From Flavobacteriaceae bacterium UBA4166 (GTDB taxonomy: Bacteria; Bacteroidota; Bacteroidia; Flavobacteriales; Flavobacteriaceae), in the NCBI GenBank assembly GCA_002379985.1, contig DFVG01000015.1:1-24306 (forward strand): a DNA stretch of 24,306 nt, written 5' to 3'. Both the position numbers and the translations under genes were made by a program. Positions 16,003 to 23,697 of this stretch are shown in pieces. The stretch's first letter is position 1. Every line of letters starts with the position of its first letter. The notes below the pieces were generated by a model, which saw only the letters and a program-made list of their open reading frames with translations, was not told the DNA's origin and did no database searches.

Positions 16003-16016
16003 GGAAGCTAGCTTCC
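16003..16016. promoter_or_regulatory. 14-bp perfect palindrome between panB and a divergent gene
   Basis: GGAAGCTAGCTTCC is its own reverse complement. It sits 17 nt before the start of the secreted NTF2-like gene and about 55 nt upstream of panB, a place where a dimeric regulator could act on both. It could equally be chance, since GGAAG/CTTCC is common in this genome segment. Confidence 0.3.
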
Positions 16017-16032
16017 GCAACCATTATTATTT

Positions 16033-16497
16033 ATGAAAAAATCAATGATCGTCTTCGTTTTAGTTTTTGGCTTCGGAAGTTGTTTCGGACAAGACACCGA
16101 TGTAAAATCACTTCCCAAACAGGTGGTAACTACGTTTTTTGAAGGGTTTCACAAAGGAGATACTTTGTTGATGCGATCGGTTATGGCGGAAAATACGGTC
16201 ATGCAAACCACGTTTACAGATAAGGATGGAAATATCCGACTTACCGACGGCAATGCCAATCAACTGCTCATGGCAATTGCAAATCGACCTAGCGATCAGG
16301 TTTGGGAAGAACGACTCTTAGCGTATCACGTGCAAATGGACGGAACTTTAGCACATGTTTGGACGCCTTACGAGTTTTGGTTGAATGGAACGTTCAGCCA
16401 TTGTGGCGCCAATGCCTTTACGTTGGTAAATACGCCTTCAGGATGGAAGATTATTAATTTGATTGATTCCAGAAGAAAATCAGATTGCCAATCTTAG
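16033..16497 (+). CDS. Secreted NTF2-like/SnoaL-like protein
   Basis: 154 residues with an N-terminal signal peptide (MKKSMIVFVLVFGFGSCFGQ), a basic start, a hydrophobic core and an FGQ end typical of flavobacterial exported proteins. A Cys just before the end could be a weak lipobox, but signal peptidase I cleavage after Gln20 seems more likely. The mature part fits the NTF2-like cone fold: a helix of the type VTTFFEGFHKGDTLLMRSVM, then strands WEERLLAYHVQMDGTLAHVW, TPYEFWLNGTFSHCGANAFT and the closing SGWKIINLIDSRRKSDC. These proteins are often small ligand-binding or accessory domains; no enzyme activity can be assigned. The stop overlaps the convergent serine dehydratase stop by 4 nt. Confidence 0.85.
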   Translation: MKKSMIVFVLVFGFGSCFGQDTDVKSLPKQVVTTFFEGFHKGDTLLMRSVMAENTVMQTTFTDKDGNIRLTDGNANQLLMAIANRPSDQVWEERLLAYHVQMDGTLAHVWTPYEFWLNGTFSHCGANAFTLVNTPSGWKIINLIDSRRKSDCQS

Positions 16498-17918
16498 CAA
16501 TCACTCACATTCACTTGAATGGCGAGTCCGCCCTCACTTGTTTCTTTATACTTTGAGGTCATATCTTTTGCGGTCTCCCACATGGTCGCGATTACTTTAT
16601 CCAATGGAATTTTAGCTTGTTTCGGATCGCGATCCAACGCCATCTCGCAGGCGTTAATTGCCTTTATAGCGCCCATTGCATTTCGTTCAATACACGGAAT
16701 TTGAACCAAGCCGGCAATGGGGTCACAGGTTAGCCCTAGGTGATGTTCCATTGCAATTTCAGCAGCCATCAATACGTGCTCCGGGGAGCCTCCCATTAAT
16801 TCGGTGAGCGCACCGGCAGCCATGGCAGAAGAAACACCAATTTCGGCTTGACATCCTCCCAACGCGGCAGAGATGGTGGCCCCCTTTTTAAATAGGCTGC
16901 CAATTTCTCCGGCGACCATCAAAAAGCGATTGATGTCTTCAAAATTTCCATCGTGGTTCTCAATCACCAAATAATACATCAGAACAGCAGGAATGACACC
17001 CGCGCTACCATTTGTAGGAGCTGTAACCACACGTCCTAAAGAGGCATTCACCTCATTCACGGCCAAGGCAAAACACGACACCCATTTAAAGATCTGTCTA
17101 AATTTGACCTCGGTATTTCGGATAGCAGTGATCCATTCATGCGGATTGGAATATTCAGTAGACCCAATAAGTTTTTGATGCATCTCAAAGGCCCGTCGCT
17201 GTACGTTGAGTCCGCCTGGCAACACGCCTTCTGTGTGACACCCTATGTACATAGACTCGAGCATTACTTCCCAAATCTCTTGTAGTTTTTGATGGATTTC
17301 CTCTTCGGAACGCAACGATTTTTCATTCTCCAGTACCAATTTACTAATGGACAGGTTTTCTTCGGAAGTATAGGTGATCAGCTCTGAGGCTTTTTCAGTG
17401 GGAAACGGAAATTGATCGAACAATTCTTTTTTCTTCTTCTTTCGTTTCCGTTCTTTCTGAACCACAAAACCACCACCGATGGAATAGTAGGTGTCTGAAA
17501 TTTTCTTTCCGTTCTCTAAAAAGGCATTGAAGGTGATGCCATTGGGGTGGAAGTCTAAGAATTTGCGATGAAATTTAATCGCTTCTTTAGGATTGAAGGA
17601 AATGGGTTTAGTACCATCGAGCAGTAATTTTTGTTGGGTGCGAATCGCCTCAATCTCATCTTCTATTGTTTCAATAGGAAACGTAACCGGATCTCCGCCC
17701 ATAAGTCCGAGCATACTGGCAATATCGGTAGCATGTCCTTTACCGGTAAGCGACAGCGAACCGTAGAGATTAACGGTAACCGTTTCAATAGCATCGAATT
17801 TACCGCCCTTTTTGAGTTTTTCTACCCATCTTTTGGCGGCTACCCAAGGTCCTAAGGTGTGCGAACTGGAAGGTCCCACTCCGATTTTAAGCATGTCAAA
17901 TACGCTGATACTTTCCAT
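16494..17918 (-). CDS. sdaA: L-serine ammonia-lyase (iron-sulfur L-serine dehydratase, single chain)
   Basis: 474 residues containing both beta and alpha domains of the bacterial iron-sulfur enzyme that converts L-serine to pyruvate and ammonia. The N-terminus has MESISVFDMLKIGVGPSSSH, with the SSSHT substrate loop at 17-21. The alpha domain has APTNGSAGVIPAVL, GGCQAEIGVSSAMAAGA and HHLGLTCDPIAGLVQIPCIE. Cys356, Cys398 and Cys409 are the expected 4Fe-4S ligands, and the chain ends in Cys474, matching the tail-in-mouth C-terminal cysteine described for this enzyme class. A lysine-rich stretch at about 155-165 (KERKRKKKKK) lies at the domain junction. A good promoter (17933-17961) and AAAGGAG upstream support the ATG at 17918. 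Confidence 0.96.
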   Translation of the reverse strand: MESISVFDMLKIGVGPSSSHTLGPWVAAKRWVEKLKKGGKFDAIETVTVNLYGSLSLTGKGHATDIASMLGLMGGDPVTFPIETIEDEIEAIRTQQKLLLDGTKPISFNPKEAIKFHRKFLDFHPNGITFNAFLENGKKISDTYYSIGGGFVVQKERKRKKKKKELFDQFPFPTEKASELITYTSEENLSISKLVLENEKSLRSEEEIHQKLQEIWEVMLESMYIGCHTEGVLPGGLNVQRRAFEMHQKLIGSTEYSNPHEWITAIRNTEVKFRQIFKWVSCFALAVNEVNASLGRVVTAPTNGSAGVIPAVLMYYLVIENHDGNFEDINRFLMVAGEIGSLFKKGATISAALGGCQAEIGVSSAMAAGALTELMGGSPEHVLMAAEIAMEHHLGLTCDPIAGLVQIPCIERNAMGAIKAINACEMALDRDPKQAKIPLDKVIATMWETAKDMTSKYKETSEGGLAIQVNVSDC

Positions 17919-17932
17919 TCAACTCCTTTTCG

Positions 17933-17961
17933 CAAAGATACGGGTATGTTTTGATAGACAA
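17933..17961 (-). promoter_or_regulatory. Predicted Bacteroidota promoter for sdaA
   Basis: On the minus strand, TTG (17961-17959) is followed after 18 nt by TATCTTTG (17940-17933), a full match to TAnnTTTG. The predicted start lies about 10 nt before the ATG at 17918, and an AAAAGGAG just upstream of the ATG could act as ribosome binding site, which is unusual in this phylum. Confidence 0.6.
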
Positions 17962-17979
17962 TGCGCTTCTCTTGAAATA

Positions 17980-19197
17980 TCAACGCCGTCTGTTAGCCAG
18001 TAATGGTGGGGGTTCTCCGGTGAATGGATTCCACCTTCCAATACTTTTGGCTTCCATACCGGCAGCACGCACCACAGCACGATCACCATAGCGCTCTCGC
18101 ATTTTATCCATCGCTTGGTACAACCTGAGAATTTTCTCTTCATCTTCGAACATATGGATTTGATGTCCGCCGGACACCAAATGACTAAACCGAACGCCTA
18201 CCAAGCGTACCAACATCCTGCGTTGATAGAGTTTTTGGTATAAGTCCATGATGACTGGAATGATCTGATGGTCGGTGGCACTATACGGAATGCGCTTCTG
18301 CTGGGTATAGGTTTGAAAATCAGAATACCGTATTTTAAAGGTAACACAAGCCGTTAGTTTGTTCCCTCTTCGCAATTGATACACCAAATTTTCGGCCATC
18401 GCAATAATGATGCTTTTTAGTTTATGAACATCTGTAGTGTCACGGTCGAAAGTGCGCTCGGTGGAAATCGACTTGCGTTCACTGTATTGAATGACGGGGG
18501 AGGGGTCGATTCCATTGGCCTTTCTCCAAATAGTACTGCCGTTTTTTCCCAGAACTCGTTGCATCATCTCAAGGGGCATCTCTTGTACGGTGCGAATACG
18601 TTTGATACCCAAATCGCATAGTTGTCGGTATGTTACTTTCCCTACCATTGGGATTTTAGCCACTGATAAGGGAGAGAGAAAAGGTTTTTCAGTACCTTGT
18701 TGAATGTATAGTTTGTTATTGGGTTTGGCTTCTCCGGTGGCAATCTTAGATACTGTTTTGTTGATGGACAATCCGAAAGAAATAGGAAGTCCGGTTTCTT
18801 TGGTAATGCGATCTCGTAGTTCTGAAGAGAGTTGTTGGCACCCAAAAAACCGATCCATTCCGGTGAGGTCGATATAAAACTCATCGACCGATGTTTTTTC
18901 ATAGCGTGGCACATTTTCTTGGATAATTTCTGTGACCATATTGGAAAACTTGCTATAGATGCCAGAATTTCCTCTGATAACAATCGCTTCGGGACACAGT
19001 TGTTTTGCCAATTTCATGGGCATGGCCGAATGAATTCCGAAGGAACGTGCTTCATAACTACAGGAAGCGACCACACCGCGATCAGACGTGCCGCCAATAA
19101 GTACGGGTTTTCCTATTAGTTTTCGGTCGAGCAGGCGTTCGCACGACACAAAAAAGCTGTCAAGATCCATGTGCAAAATATGTCGCTCGGCACTCAT
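17980..19197 (-). CDS. dinB: DNA polymerase IV-like Y-family translesion polymerase
   Basis: 405 residues with full Y-family architecture. The palm/fingers start with ILHMDLDSFFVSCERLL (Asp11 metal ligand, FF steric-gate position), followed by PVLIGGTSDRGVVASCSYEA, and the second catalytic motif SVDEFYIDLTGM has Asp105 and Glu106. The thumb region shows KIPMVGKVTYRQLCDLGIK, and the little-finger domain covers about 240-350 (STERTFDRDT onward). No clear C-terminal beta-clamp motif of the QLxLF kind can be seen; the tail is basic and proline-rich (GEPPPLLANRRR). The ATG overlaps the stop of the upstream dnaE2-like gene (ATGA), so the two polymerases are co-translated. Their pairing under a repressed promoter suggests damage-induced mutagenesis rather than a housekeeping role. 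Confidence 0.95.
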   Translation of the reverse strand: MSAERHILHMDLDSFFVSCERLLDRKLIGKPVLIGGTSDRGVVASCSYEARSFGIHSAMPMKLAKQLCPEAIVIRGNSGIYSKFSNMVTEIIQENVPRYEKTSVDEFYIDLTGMDRFFGCQQLSSELRDRITKETGLPISFGLSINKTVSKIATGEAKPNNKLYIQQGTEKPFLSPLSVAKIPMVGKVTYRQLCDLGIKRIRTVQEMPLEMMQRVLGKNGSTIWRKANGIDPSPVIQYSERKSISTERTFDRDTTDVHKLKSIIIAMAENLVYQLRRGNKLTACVTFKIRYSDFQTYTQQKRIPYSATDHQIIPVIMDLYQKLYQRRMLVRLVGVRFSHLVSGGHQIHMFEDEEKILRLYQAMDKMRERYGDRAVVRAAGMEAKSIGRWNPFTGEPPPLLANRRR

Positions 19198-22100
19198 AGC
19201 GCTTTATTTTTATAACGTTTTGCGAGCATTCGGGTACGCGTCATTCCTTCGGCATACCTCGGATCTTGGATAATAGGTAATCGCTGCATTTTCGTCACTT
19301 CAATAGAAACACAATCAAATTCGCTGCACACAATTCCTTCAATTAGGTAGATTCCTTTTCCGTGAAACGGGTATTTAGTGGCCACCGGTGGAAAATGAAC
19401 CGTGTCAATAAAAGCGCCTTCCTGATCGAGAAAAGTTCCGAAATACATGGGTTTTCCTTGAGATGTTTTAGTGTGTTTAATAGCTACCAAATACCCTGCT
19501 ATTCGTATGCTTTTTTCAAGGTAAGTTGCTAGTTCTCGTGCTTGCAGTGTAGGGATGCAGACCTCCTCCGAAATCAATAAAAATGGATCACAAAGTGGAA
19601 ATCCTAGCAATTCCAAGGCATCAAAGGCGTCTTCCAGCGGACCGTTTTCGAGAGCGGGCAGTTGGTAGGTCACGCGCTTGGCTGTGAAAAGTTTTGGGGT
19701 TTGCGGAGTCGTTGCCTTTTTGGTCGTTTTCATATGCGCTTCCCAGAGCAAGGCACGTTTCGCTTTTTTGGTAAAGCGGAAGGCATCGATCCGTATCAAA
19801 ATACGAAGTTGCTCAATGGCAATGGGCACACGCTGCATAAAGTCGTCTAAACTCTCAAAGGCACCGTTTTGTTTCCGTTCTTTCAGTAATACACGGATGG
19901 TTTCCTGTTCGAGATCTTTCAGAAAGCCCAATCCCAAGAAAATCTTATCGCTTTGAATCACCGTTTCTGCTTCGCTGGTATTGGCGCAAGGCGGAAAGAT
20001 GTTTCCGCCATGAAGTCGGGCTTCATGCACATACAGTTCTCTACTGTAAAACCCACCGCCATTGTTAAGGGTGGCAACCATATATTCTAATGGAAAATAG
20101 GCTTTTAAAAACAGACTTTGATAGCTTTCTACGGCATAGGAAGCCGAGTGTCCTTTGGCAAAGGCGTAGCCCGCAAAGCTTTCGATCTGGCGCCAGATCT
20201 CGGCAGTGAGTTCGTGCGTTTTTCCGCTTTGAATGCAATTCTGAAAAAACTGCGTCTTTACTTTATTGAATTCTTCTCGGGAACGAAACTTGCCAGACAT
20301 ACCTCTTCGAAGCATATCGGCCTCTCCCAGATCGAGTCCGCCAAAATAGTGCGCTACTTTGATAACGTCTTCCTGATAGACCATCACGCCGTAGGTTTCA
20401 GGCATGATGTCTAATAAAATAGGATGTGCGTCCTGTCGGCGTTCGGGATATCGATGCCGCAGGATATACTCTCGCATCATTCCTGATTTGGCCACTCCCG
20501 GACGAATGATAGAACTTGCTGCCACCAACCCCAAATAATCATCTACCTGTAATTTCCGAAGCAGCATGCGCATGGCAGGCGATTCTACGTAAAAACACCC
20601 AATGGCTTTGGCTTCTCGGAGTAAGGTTTTAATCCGCTCATCCTGCTTGAAGCGCTTGATGTCGTGAATATCAATAGGAGGGAGGTTAGGATGGTTTTGT
20701 TGTACGAGCTGTACGGCATCTTTGATCTTTCCAAGGCCACGCTGACTCAAAATATCGAATTTAAAAAGGCCGATATCCTCGGCTACCACCATGTCGAATT
20801 GGGTGGTAGGAAACCCTTTGGGAGGCATAAACGTAGCGGTGTAGCGGTGAATAGGTGCTTCGGAAATGATGATCCCGCTGGCGTGAATTCCTAAATAATT
20901 AGGAAACCCTTCGATTGCTTTGCTGTATGTAATTACGAGTTGTGATAATCGGTCGAGCTGTTCGTAACGATAATGTCCGGCCGAAAGTTTGTCGATCTCT
21001 GCTTTTGGCAAGCCAAAGACTTTCCCCAATTCGCGTACGGCAGCACGATATTTAAAAGTGTTGTACACGGTGATCAGGGCAGTATGTTTGAAGGTTTTGA
21101 AAATAAATTCTGTGACGTCGTCGCGATCGGCCCAGGAAAAATCGATATCGAAATCGGGTGGATTCTTTCGGTACAGATTGATAAAGCGTTCAAAATAGAG
21201 GTCGAGTTCGATAGGGTCTACATCTGTAATGCGAAGCACATAGGCAATGACACTGTTGGCACCACTGCCGCGACCTACGTAATAATAACCTTTGCTTCGA
21301 GCATATTCAAGAATATGCCAATTGATCAGGAAATAGGAAACAAACCCCTTTTTTTGAATGATATCGAGTTCTTTTGCAACGCGTTTCAGAATGGTGTCAT
21401 CGGGGGAGTTTCCGTAGCGATAGGGGAGTCCTTTTTCAATTAACGTTTGCAGCAGTTGGAGGTCGTCTGCTTCGGAGGCGCCAAAACAATGCTGATTGTT
21501 ATGCGTAGCGCTTTCAAAATCGAATTGAAACACACACTTCTGTAGCAGTCGTTCTGTGTTTTGTAGTAACTCAGGAAATTCCCGGAACTGCTTTTGAAGC
21601 GTTTCTTGTGATAGCAAGAGGTCGTGTTCGCTGCCTTCTTCGGAAGTGGGAAGTTTACTCAACAACGTATTGTTGTCGATAGCGCGTAACAAGCGATGGA
21701 TGTTGAACCCCTTTTTATTCAGAAAGGAAACCGTGTGTAACGCCAGCAATTTATCAGGTTGTTTGCGCCAGGGTGAAAATTTCAGTCGGTTGAGCTCCCG
21801 ACTTCGAACTCCGATAAATTCATGAGCCGCTAACGTTCGTTTTGGGGCTTTTTCAAAAGGATAGATTGCGTAAGTGTCCGGAAGGTTTTTCGCTGTGGGC
21901 GGAATAGTGGCTTTTTCATGGAGGAATTCGGAAAGATATGCATTGATACGTTGAAAGCCATTGTGGTTTTTTGCCAGCAGGATGAATTGTTGTTGGGCGC
22001 CGTTTCGAAAATCAATTCCCAAGACCGGCCGGATGCCTGTTTTTTGGCATTCTCGAAGCACGTCCCAACAAGCAGAGGTGGTGTTGATATCCGTCAGTGT

Positions 22101-22199
22101 AAGATAGGCGTAGCCCTTTGTCTTTGCGGTATGTACCAATGTCCTCGGAGCGATGGTTCCGAATCGCAAGCTATAATAGGTATGACAATTCAATAACAT
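19194..22199 (-). CDS. dnaE2: DNA polymerase III alpha subunit, error-prone DnaE2-like
   Basis: 1001 residues from ATG 22199 (MLLNCHTYYSLRFGTIAPRT). A TTG at 22217 is in frame but lies upstream of the predicted transcription start, so it is rejected. The N-terminal PHP domain has NCHTYYS where replicative enzymes have an H-x-H motif, so one metal ligand is missing. The polymerase core has GRGSGANSVIAYVL and PDFDIDF at 348-354 with catalytic Asp349 and Asp351; the third Asp lies in FKFDILSQRGLGKI. A helix-hairpin-helix region (FLGLGFLKDLEQETI) and a C-terminal OB-like segment (RIAGYLVAIKHTK, about 895-945) follow. It is much shorter than the replicative DnaE expected in this phylum, and its coupling to dinB (4-nt overlap) matches the translesion class. 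Confidence 0.93.
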   Translation of the reverse strand: MLLNCHTYYSLRFGTIAPRTLVHTAKTKGYAYLTLTDINTTSACWDVLRECQKTGIRPVLGIDFRNGAQQQFILLAKNHNGFQRINAYLSEFLHEKATIPPTAKNLPDTYAIYPFEKAPKRTLAAHEFIGVRSRELNRLKFSPWRKQPDKLLALHTVSFLNKKGFNIHRLLRAIDNNTLLSKLPTSEEGSEHDLLLSQETLQKQFREFPELLQNTERLLQKCVFQFDFESATHNNQHCFGASEADDLQLLQTLIEKGLPYRYGNSPDDTILKRVAKELDIIQKKGFVSYFLINWHILEYARSKGYYYVGRGSGANSVIAYVLRITDVDPIELDLYFERFINLYRKNPPDFDIDFSWADRDDVTEFIFKTFKHTALITVYNTFKYRAAVRELGKVFGLPKAEIDKLSAGHYRYEQLDRLSQLVITYSKAIEGFPNYLGIHASGIIISEAPIHRYTATFMPPKGFPTTQFDMVVAEDIGLFKFDILSQRGLGKIKDAVQLVQQNHPNLPPIDIHDIKRFKQDERIKTLLREAKAIGCFYVESPAMRMLLRKLQVDDYLGLVAASSIIRPGVAKSGMMREYILRHRYPERRQDAHPILLDIMPETYGVMVYQEDVIKVAHYFGGLDLGEADMLRRGMSGKFRSREEFNKVKTQFFQNCIQSGKTHELTAEIWRQIESFAGYAFAKGHSASYAVESYQSLFLKAYFPLEYMVATLNNGGGFYSRELYVHEARLHGGNIFPPCANTSEAETVIQSDKIFLGLGFLKDLEQETIRVLLKERKQNGAFESLDDFMQRVPIAIEQLRILIRIDAFRFTKKAKRALLWEAHMKTTKKATTPQTPKLFTAKRVTYQLPALENGPLEDAFDALELLGFPLCDPFLLISEEVCIPTLQARELATYLEKSIRIAGYLVAIKHTKTSQGKPMYFGTFLDQEGAFIDTVHFPPVATKYPFHGKGIYLIEGIVCSEFDCVSIEVTKMQRLPIIQDPRYAEGMTRTRMLAKRYKNKAL

Positions 22200-22202
22200 A
22201 TA

Positions 22203-22217
22203 TTGGAAATATTCCAA
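22203..22217. promoter_or_regulatory. Operator-like inverted repeat 1 of the dnaE2-dinB operon
   Basis: TTGGAAATATTCCAA is a perfect 6-3-6 inverted repeat, written TTGGA-N5-TCCAA. It overlaps the downstream edge of the -7 element and the predicted transcription start, so a bound dimer would block RNA polymerase. It shares its arms with a second copy 19 bp away. Confidence 0.6.
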
Positions 22218-22246
22218 AATTATGGAATAAATCCAATTTGTTCAAA
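22215..22246 (-). promoter_or_regulatory. Bacteroidota sigma-A promoter of dnaE2-dinB
   Basis: On the minus strand, TTTG (22246-22243) is followed after 20 nt by TAATTTTG (22222-22215), a full match to TTTG-N19-20-TAnnTTTG. The predicted start, near 22209, leaves a leader of about 10 nt before the ATG at 22199. Both inverted repeats overlap this promoter. Confidence 0.75.
22222..22236. promoter_or_regulatory. Operator-like inverted repeat 2 of the dnaE2-dinB operon
   Basis: ATGGAATAAATCCAA fits TTGGA-N5-TCCAA with one mismatch in the left arm. It lies wholly inside the spacer between the -33 and -7 elements. Its centre is 19 bp from that of repeat 1, near two helical turns, so two dimers could bind on the same face. 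Confidence 0.55.
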
Positions 22247-22259
22247 TAAAGTTGTCAAC

Positions 22260-22283
22260 AAAAAAAGCCTCCACATGGGAGGC
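22260..22283 (-). terminator. Intrinsic terminator of the alcohol dehydrogenase gene
   Basis: On the minus strand GCCTCC-CATGT-GGAGGC forms a 6-bp GC-rich stem with a 5-nt loop (22283-22267), followed by a run of T residues (22266-22260). It lies 22 nt past the adh stop and shields the dnaE2 promoter from readthrough. Confidence 0.85.
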
Positions 22284-22304
22284 CTTGACTCATTTTAGCA
22301 TTGA

Positions 22305-23309
22305 TCAGGGAGTTAGCACCACTCGGAATCGCGCTTTGTTATTTAGCATTTTATCAAAGGCTTCAGAGACTTTCTCTAGCGGAAAGGTTTCGATCATAGG
22401 CTTGCTATTCGTCATAGCACTAAAATTTAGTGTGTCTTCACTGTCCACCGCTGTTCCGCTAGGCCAACCGCTAATTCCTTTTCGGTGCATCAATAGCTGC
22501 ATAGGCGACACTTCGATAGGGTCGGGCGTAGCACCAATGCAGATAATCCGACCATCAATGGCAAGTCCGTCGATCACCGACGAAATCGCATCGGCATGCG
22601 GAGCCGTTGCCACGATAAGGTGGGCACCGCCCAATTTTTGCAAAGCTTCTGCGCCATCATTTTTGCTTGTATTGATAAAGTGATGGGCTCCTAACTCTTT
22701 TGCCAAATCTTCTTTATCGGCACCATGCGAAAGGGCAACGGTTTTCATGCCCATCTTGTTTGCATATTGCAAGGCCAAGTGTCCGAGTCCGCCAATCCCT
22801 TGCACGGCTACGGTATCGCCCGGGCGAATATGACTGTTTCGCATTGCATTAAATACAGTAATTCCGGCACAGAGTAGGGGTGCGGCCTCTTCAGAAGATA
22901 ATTCATCGGGCACAGAAGCGACAGCTTCTTGGGGTGCACACATGTATTCGGCATAGCCGCCATCATAGGAGATTCCACATACTTTGGCGTTCTCACAGGT
23001 AATGAAATCGCCACGGCGACACGATTCGCACGTAAAGCAATGTCCGCCATGCCAACCCACGCCTACGCGTTGTCCTTTTTTCCAATTGGAAACACCATCG
23101 CCTATGGCGTCAATGACGCCTACTACTTCGTGACCGGGTACTCTAGGATATTCAAGGCCGGGGAATCCGCCTTGCTTTACAAAATTATCACTGTGACAAA
23201 TACCGCAGGCTTCCACTTTAATACGGATCTCGTTTGCTTTGGGAGAAGGTTTTTCCAGATCTACTAGGTGAAAATCTCCTCCGGCTTCTTTTACTTGTAT
23301 TGCTTTCAT
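22305..23309 (-). CDS. Zinc-dependent alcohol dehydrogenase (MDR family)
   Basis: 334 residues of the medium-chain dehydrogenase/reductase family. Catalytic zinc ligands are Cys35 (EACGICHSD) and His60-Glu61 (VPGHEVVG), with Cys147 (APLLCAGIT) as the third. The structural zinc site is HCFTCESCRRGDFITC, Cys91/94/97/105. The Rossmann fold starts at VAVQGIGGLGHLALQYANKM with GIGGLG at 171-176. It oxidises alcohols or reduces aldehydes with NAD(P)H; the cofactor choice and natural substrate cannot be read safely from sequence. The gene stands alone, with a strong terminator after it and about 480 nt of non-coding DNA in front. No good promoter consensus was seen upstream. Confidence 0.95.
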   Translation of the reverse strand: MKAIQVKEAGGDFHLVDLEKPSPKANEIRIKVEACGICHSDNFVKQGGFPGLEYPRVPGHEVVGVIDAIGDGVSNWKKGQRVGVGWHGGHCFTCESCRRGDFITCENAKVCGISYDGGYAEYMCAPQEAVASVPDELSSEEAAPLLCAGITVFNAMRNSHIRPGDTVAVQGIGGLGHLALQYANKMGMKTVALSHGADKEDLAKELGAHHFINTSKNDGAEALQKLGGAHLIVATAPHADAISSVIDGLAIDGRIICIGATPDPIEVSPMQLLMHRKGISGWPSGTAVDSEDTLNFSAMTNSKPMIETFPLEKVSEAFDKMLNNKARFRVVLTP

Positions 23310-23408
23310 AGTTGTTTTTTTGATTGGACAGTAAATTACGAAGAAGGTGGGCTAAAGTGTTTTAAGGGGATGTTAATTTGGGGAGGGAATTGTAGAATGA
23401 AAGTGGAG

Positions 23409-23546
23409 GTGAGACGTAAGATGTAAGACAGGGACGTAAGATGTAAGATGTAAGGCAGGGAAGTAAGATGTAAGACTTAAGATGTAAGACTTAAGATGTA
23501 AGAAATAAGACATAACTCCTAAGTCCACCGTCCTACCTCCTAAGTT
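23409..23546. repeat. Degenerate heptanucleotide tandem repeat, unit GTAAGAT/C
   Basis: About 19 near-consecutive 7-nt units built on TAAGA: GTAAGAT and GTAAGAC alternate with TTAAGAT, and two 6-nt interruptions (AGGGAC, AGGGAA) sit at 23430 and 23457. Units decay toward the right end (ATAACTC, CTAAGTC, CTAAGTT). A minus-strand frame covers it but reads as a low-complexity LTSY/LHL repeat and is not a gene. It lies between adh and a structured element upstream of dnaK. Confidence 0.85.
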
Positions 23547-23591
23547 TAACATCTCACTTCTCAAACCCCATACTTTCTTCGTCTCACGCAA

Positions 23592-23692
23592 TAGGGATGG
23601 AACGGTGTGTCTGAGCTCTTACGCGCAGCGGAAAGCGAGTCGTGACAGCCCGACCCCGGCCTTCGCCGGGGGATTGCCCAAAAAAATAAAAA
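23592..23692 (+). ncRNA. Structured intergenic element, possible Flavo-1-type RNA
   Basis: The sequence begins AGGGATGGAACGG, continues through CTGAGCTC and GCGGAAAGCGAGTCGTGACA, and ends with GCCCGA, a GC-rich hairpin CCCCGGC-CTTC-GCCGGGG (23654-23671), GATTGCCC and an A-rich tract. I recall near-identical blocks in many flavobacterial intergenic regions, and think they match the Flavo-1 RNA candidate, though I could not confirm the family. The A-rich tract after the hairpin means the hairpin read on the plus strand lacks the T-run of an ordinary terminator. Strand is uncertain. Confidence 0.5.
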
Positions 23693-23697
23693 AAGAA

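Noticed and set aside
11841..21650. Frequent CTTCGGAAG-like strings across the window
   Set aside because: They occur mostly inside coding regions, in different frames; codon preference explains them as well as a dispersed DNA signal would, and no count could be run.
22200..22217. TTG start of dnaE2 at 22217
   Set aside because: It lies inside the operator and upstream of the predicted transcription start; ATG 22199 gives the usual opening of the family.
23408..23511. CRISPR array
   Set aside because: The repeats are 7 nt and contiguous, with no unique spacers and no cas genes nearby.
23373..23591. 72-aa minus-strand reading frame over the heptad repeats
   Set aside because: Its protein is a low-complexity repeat (LTSY, LHL) produced by the 7-nt DNA unit; no start context or homology-like features.
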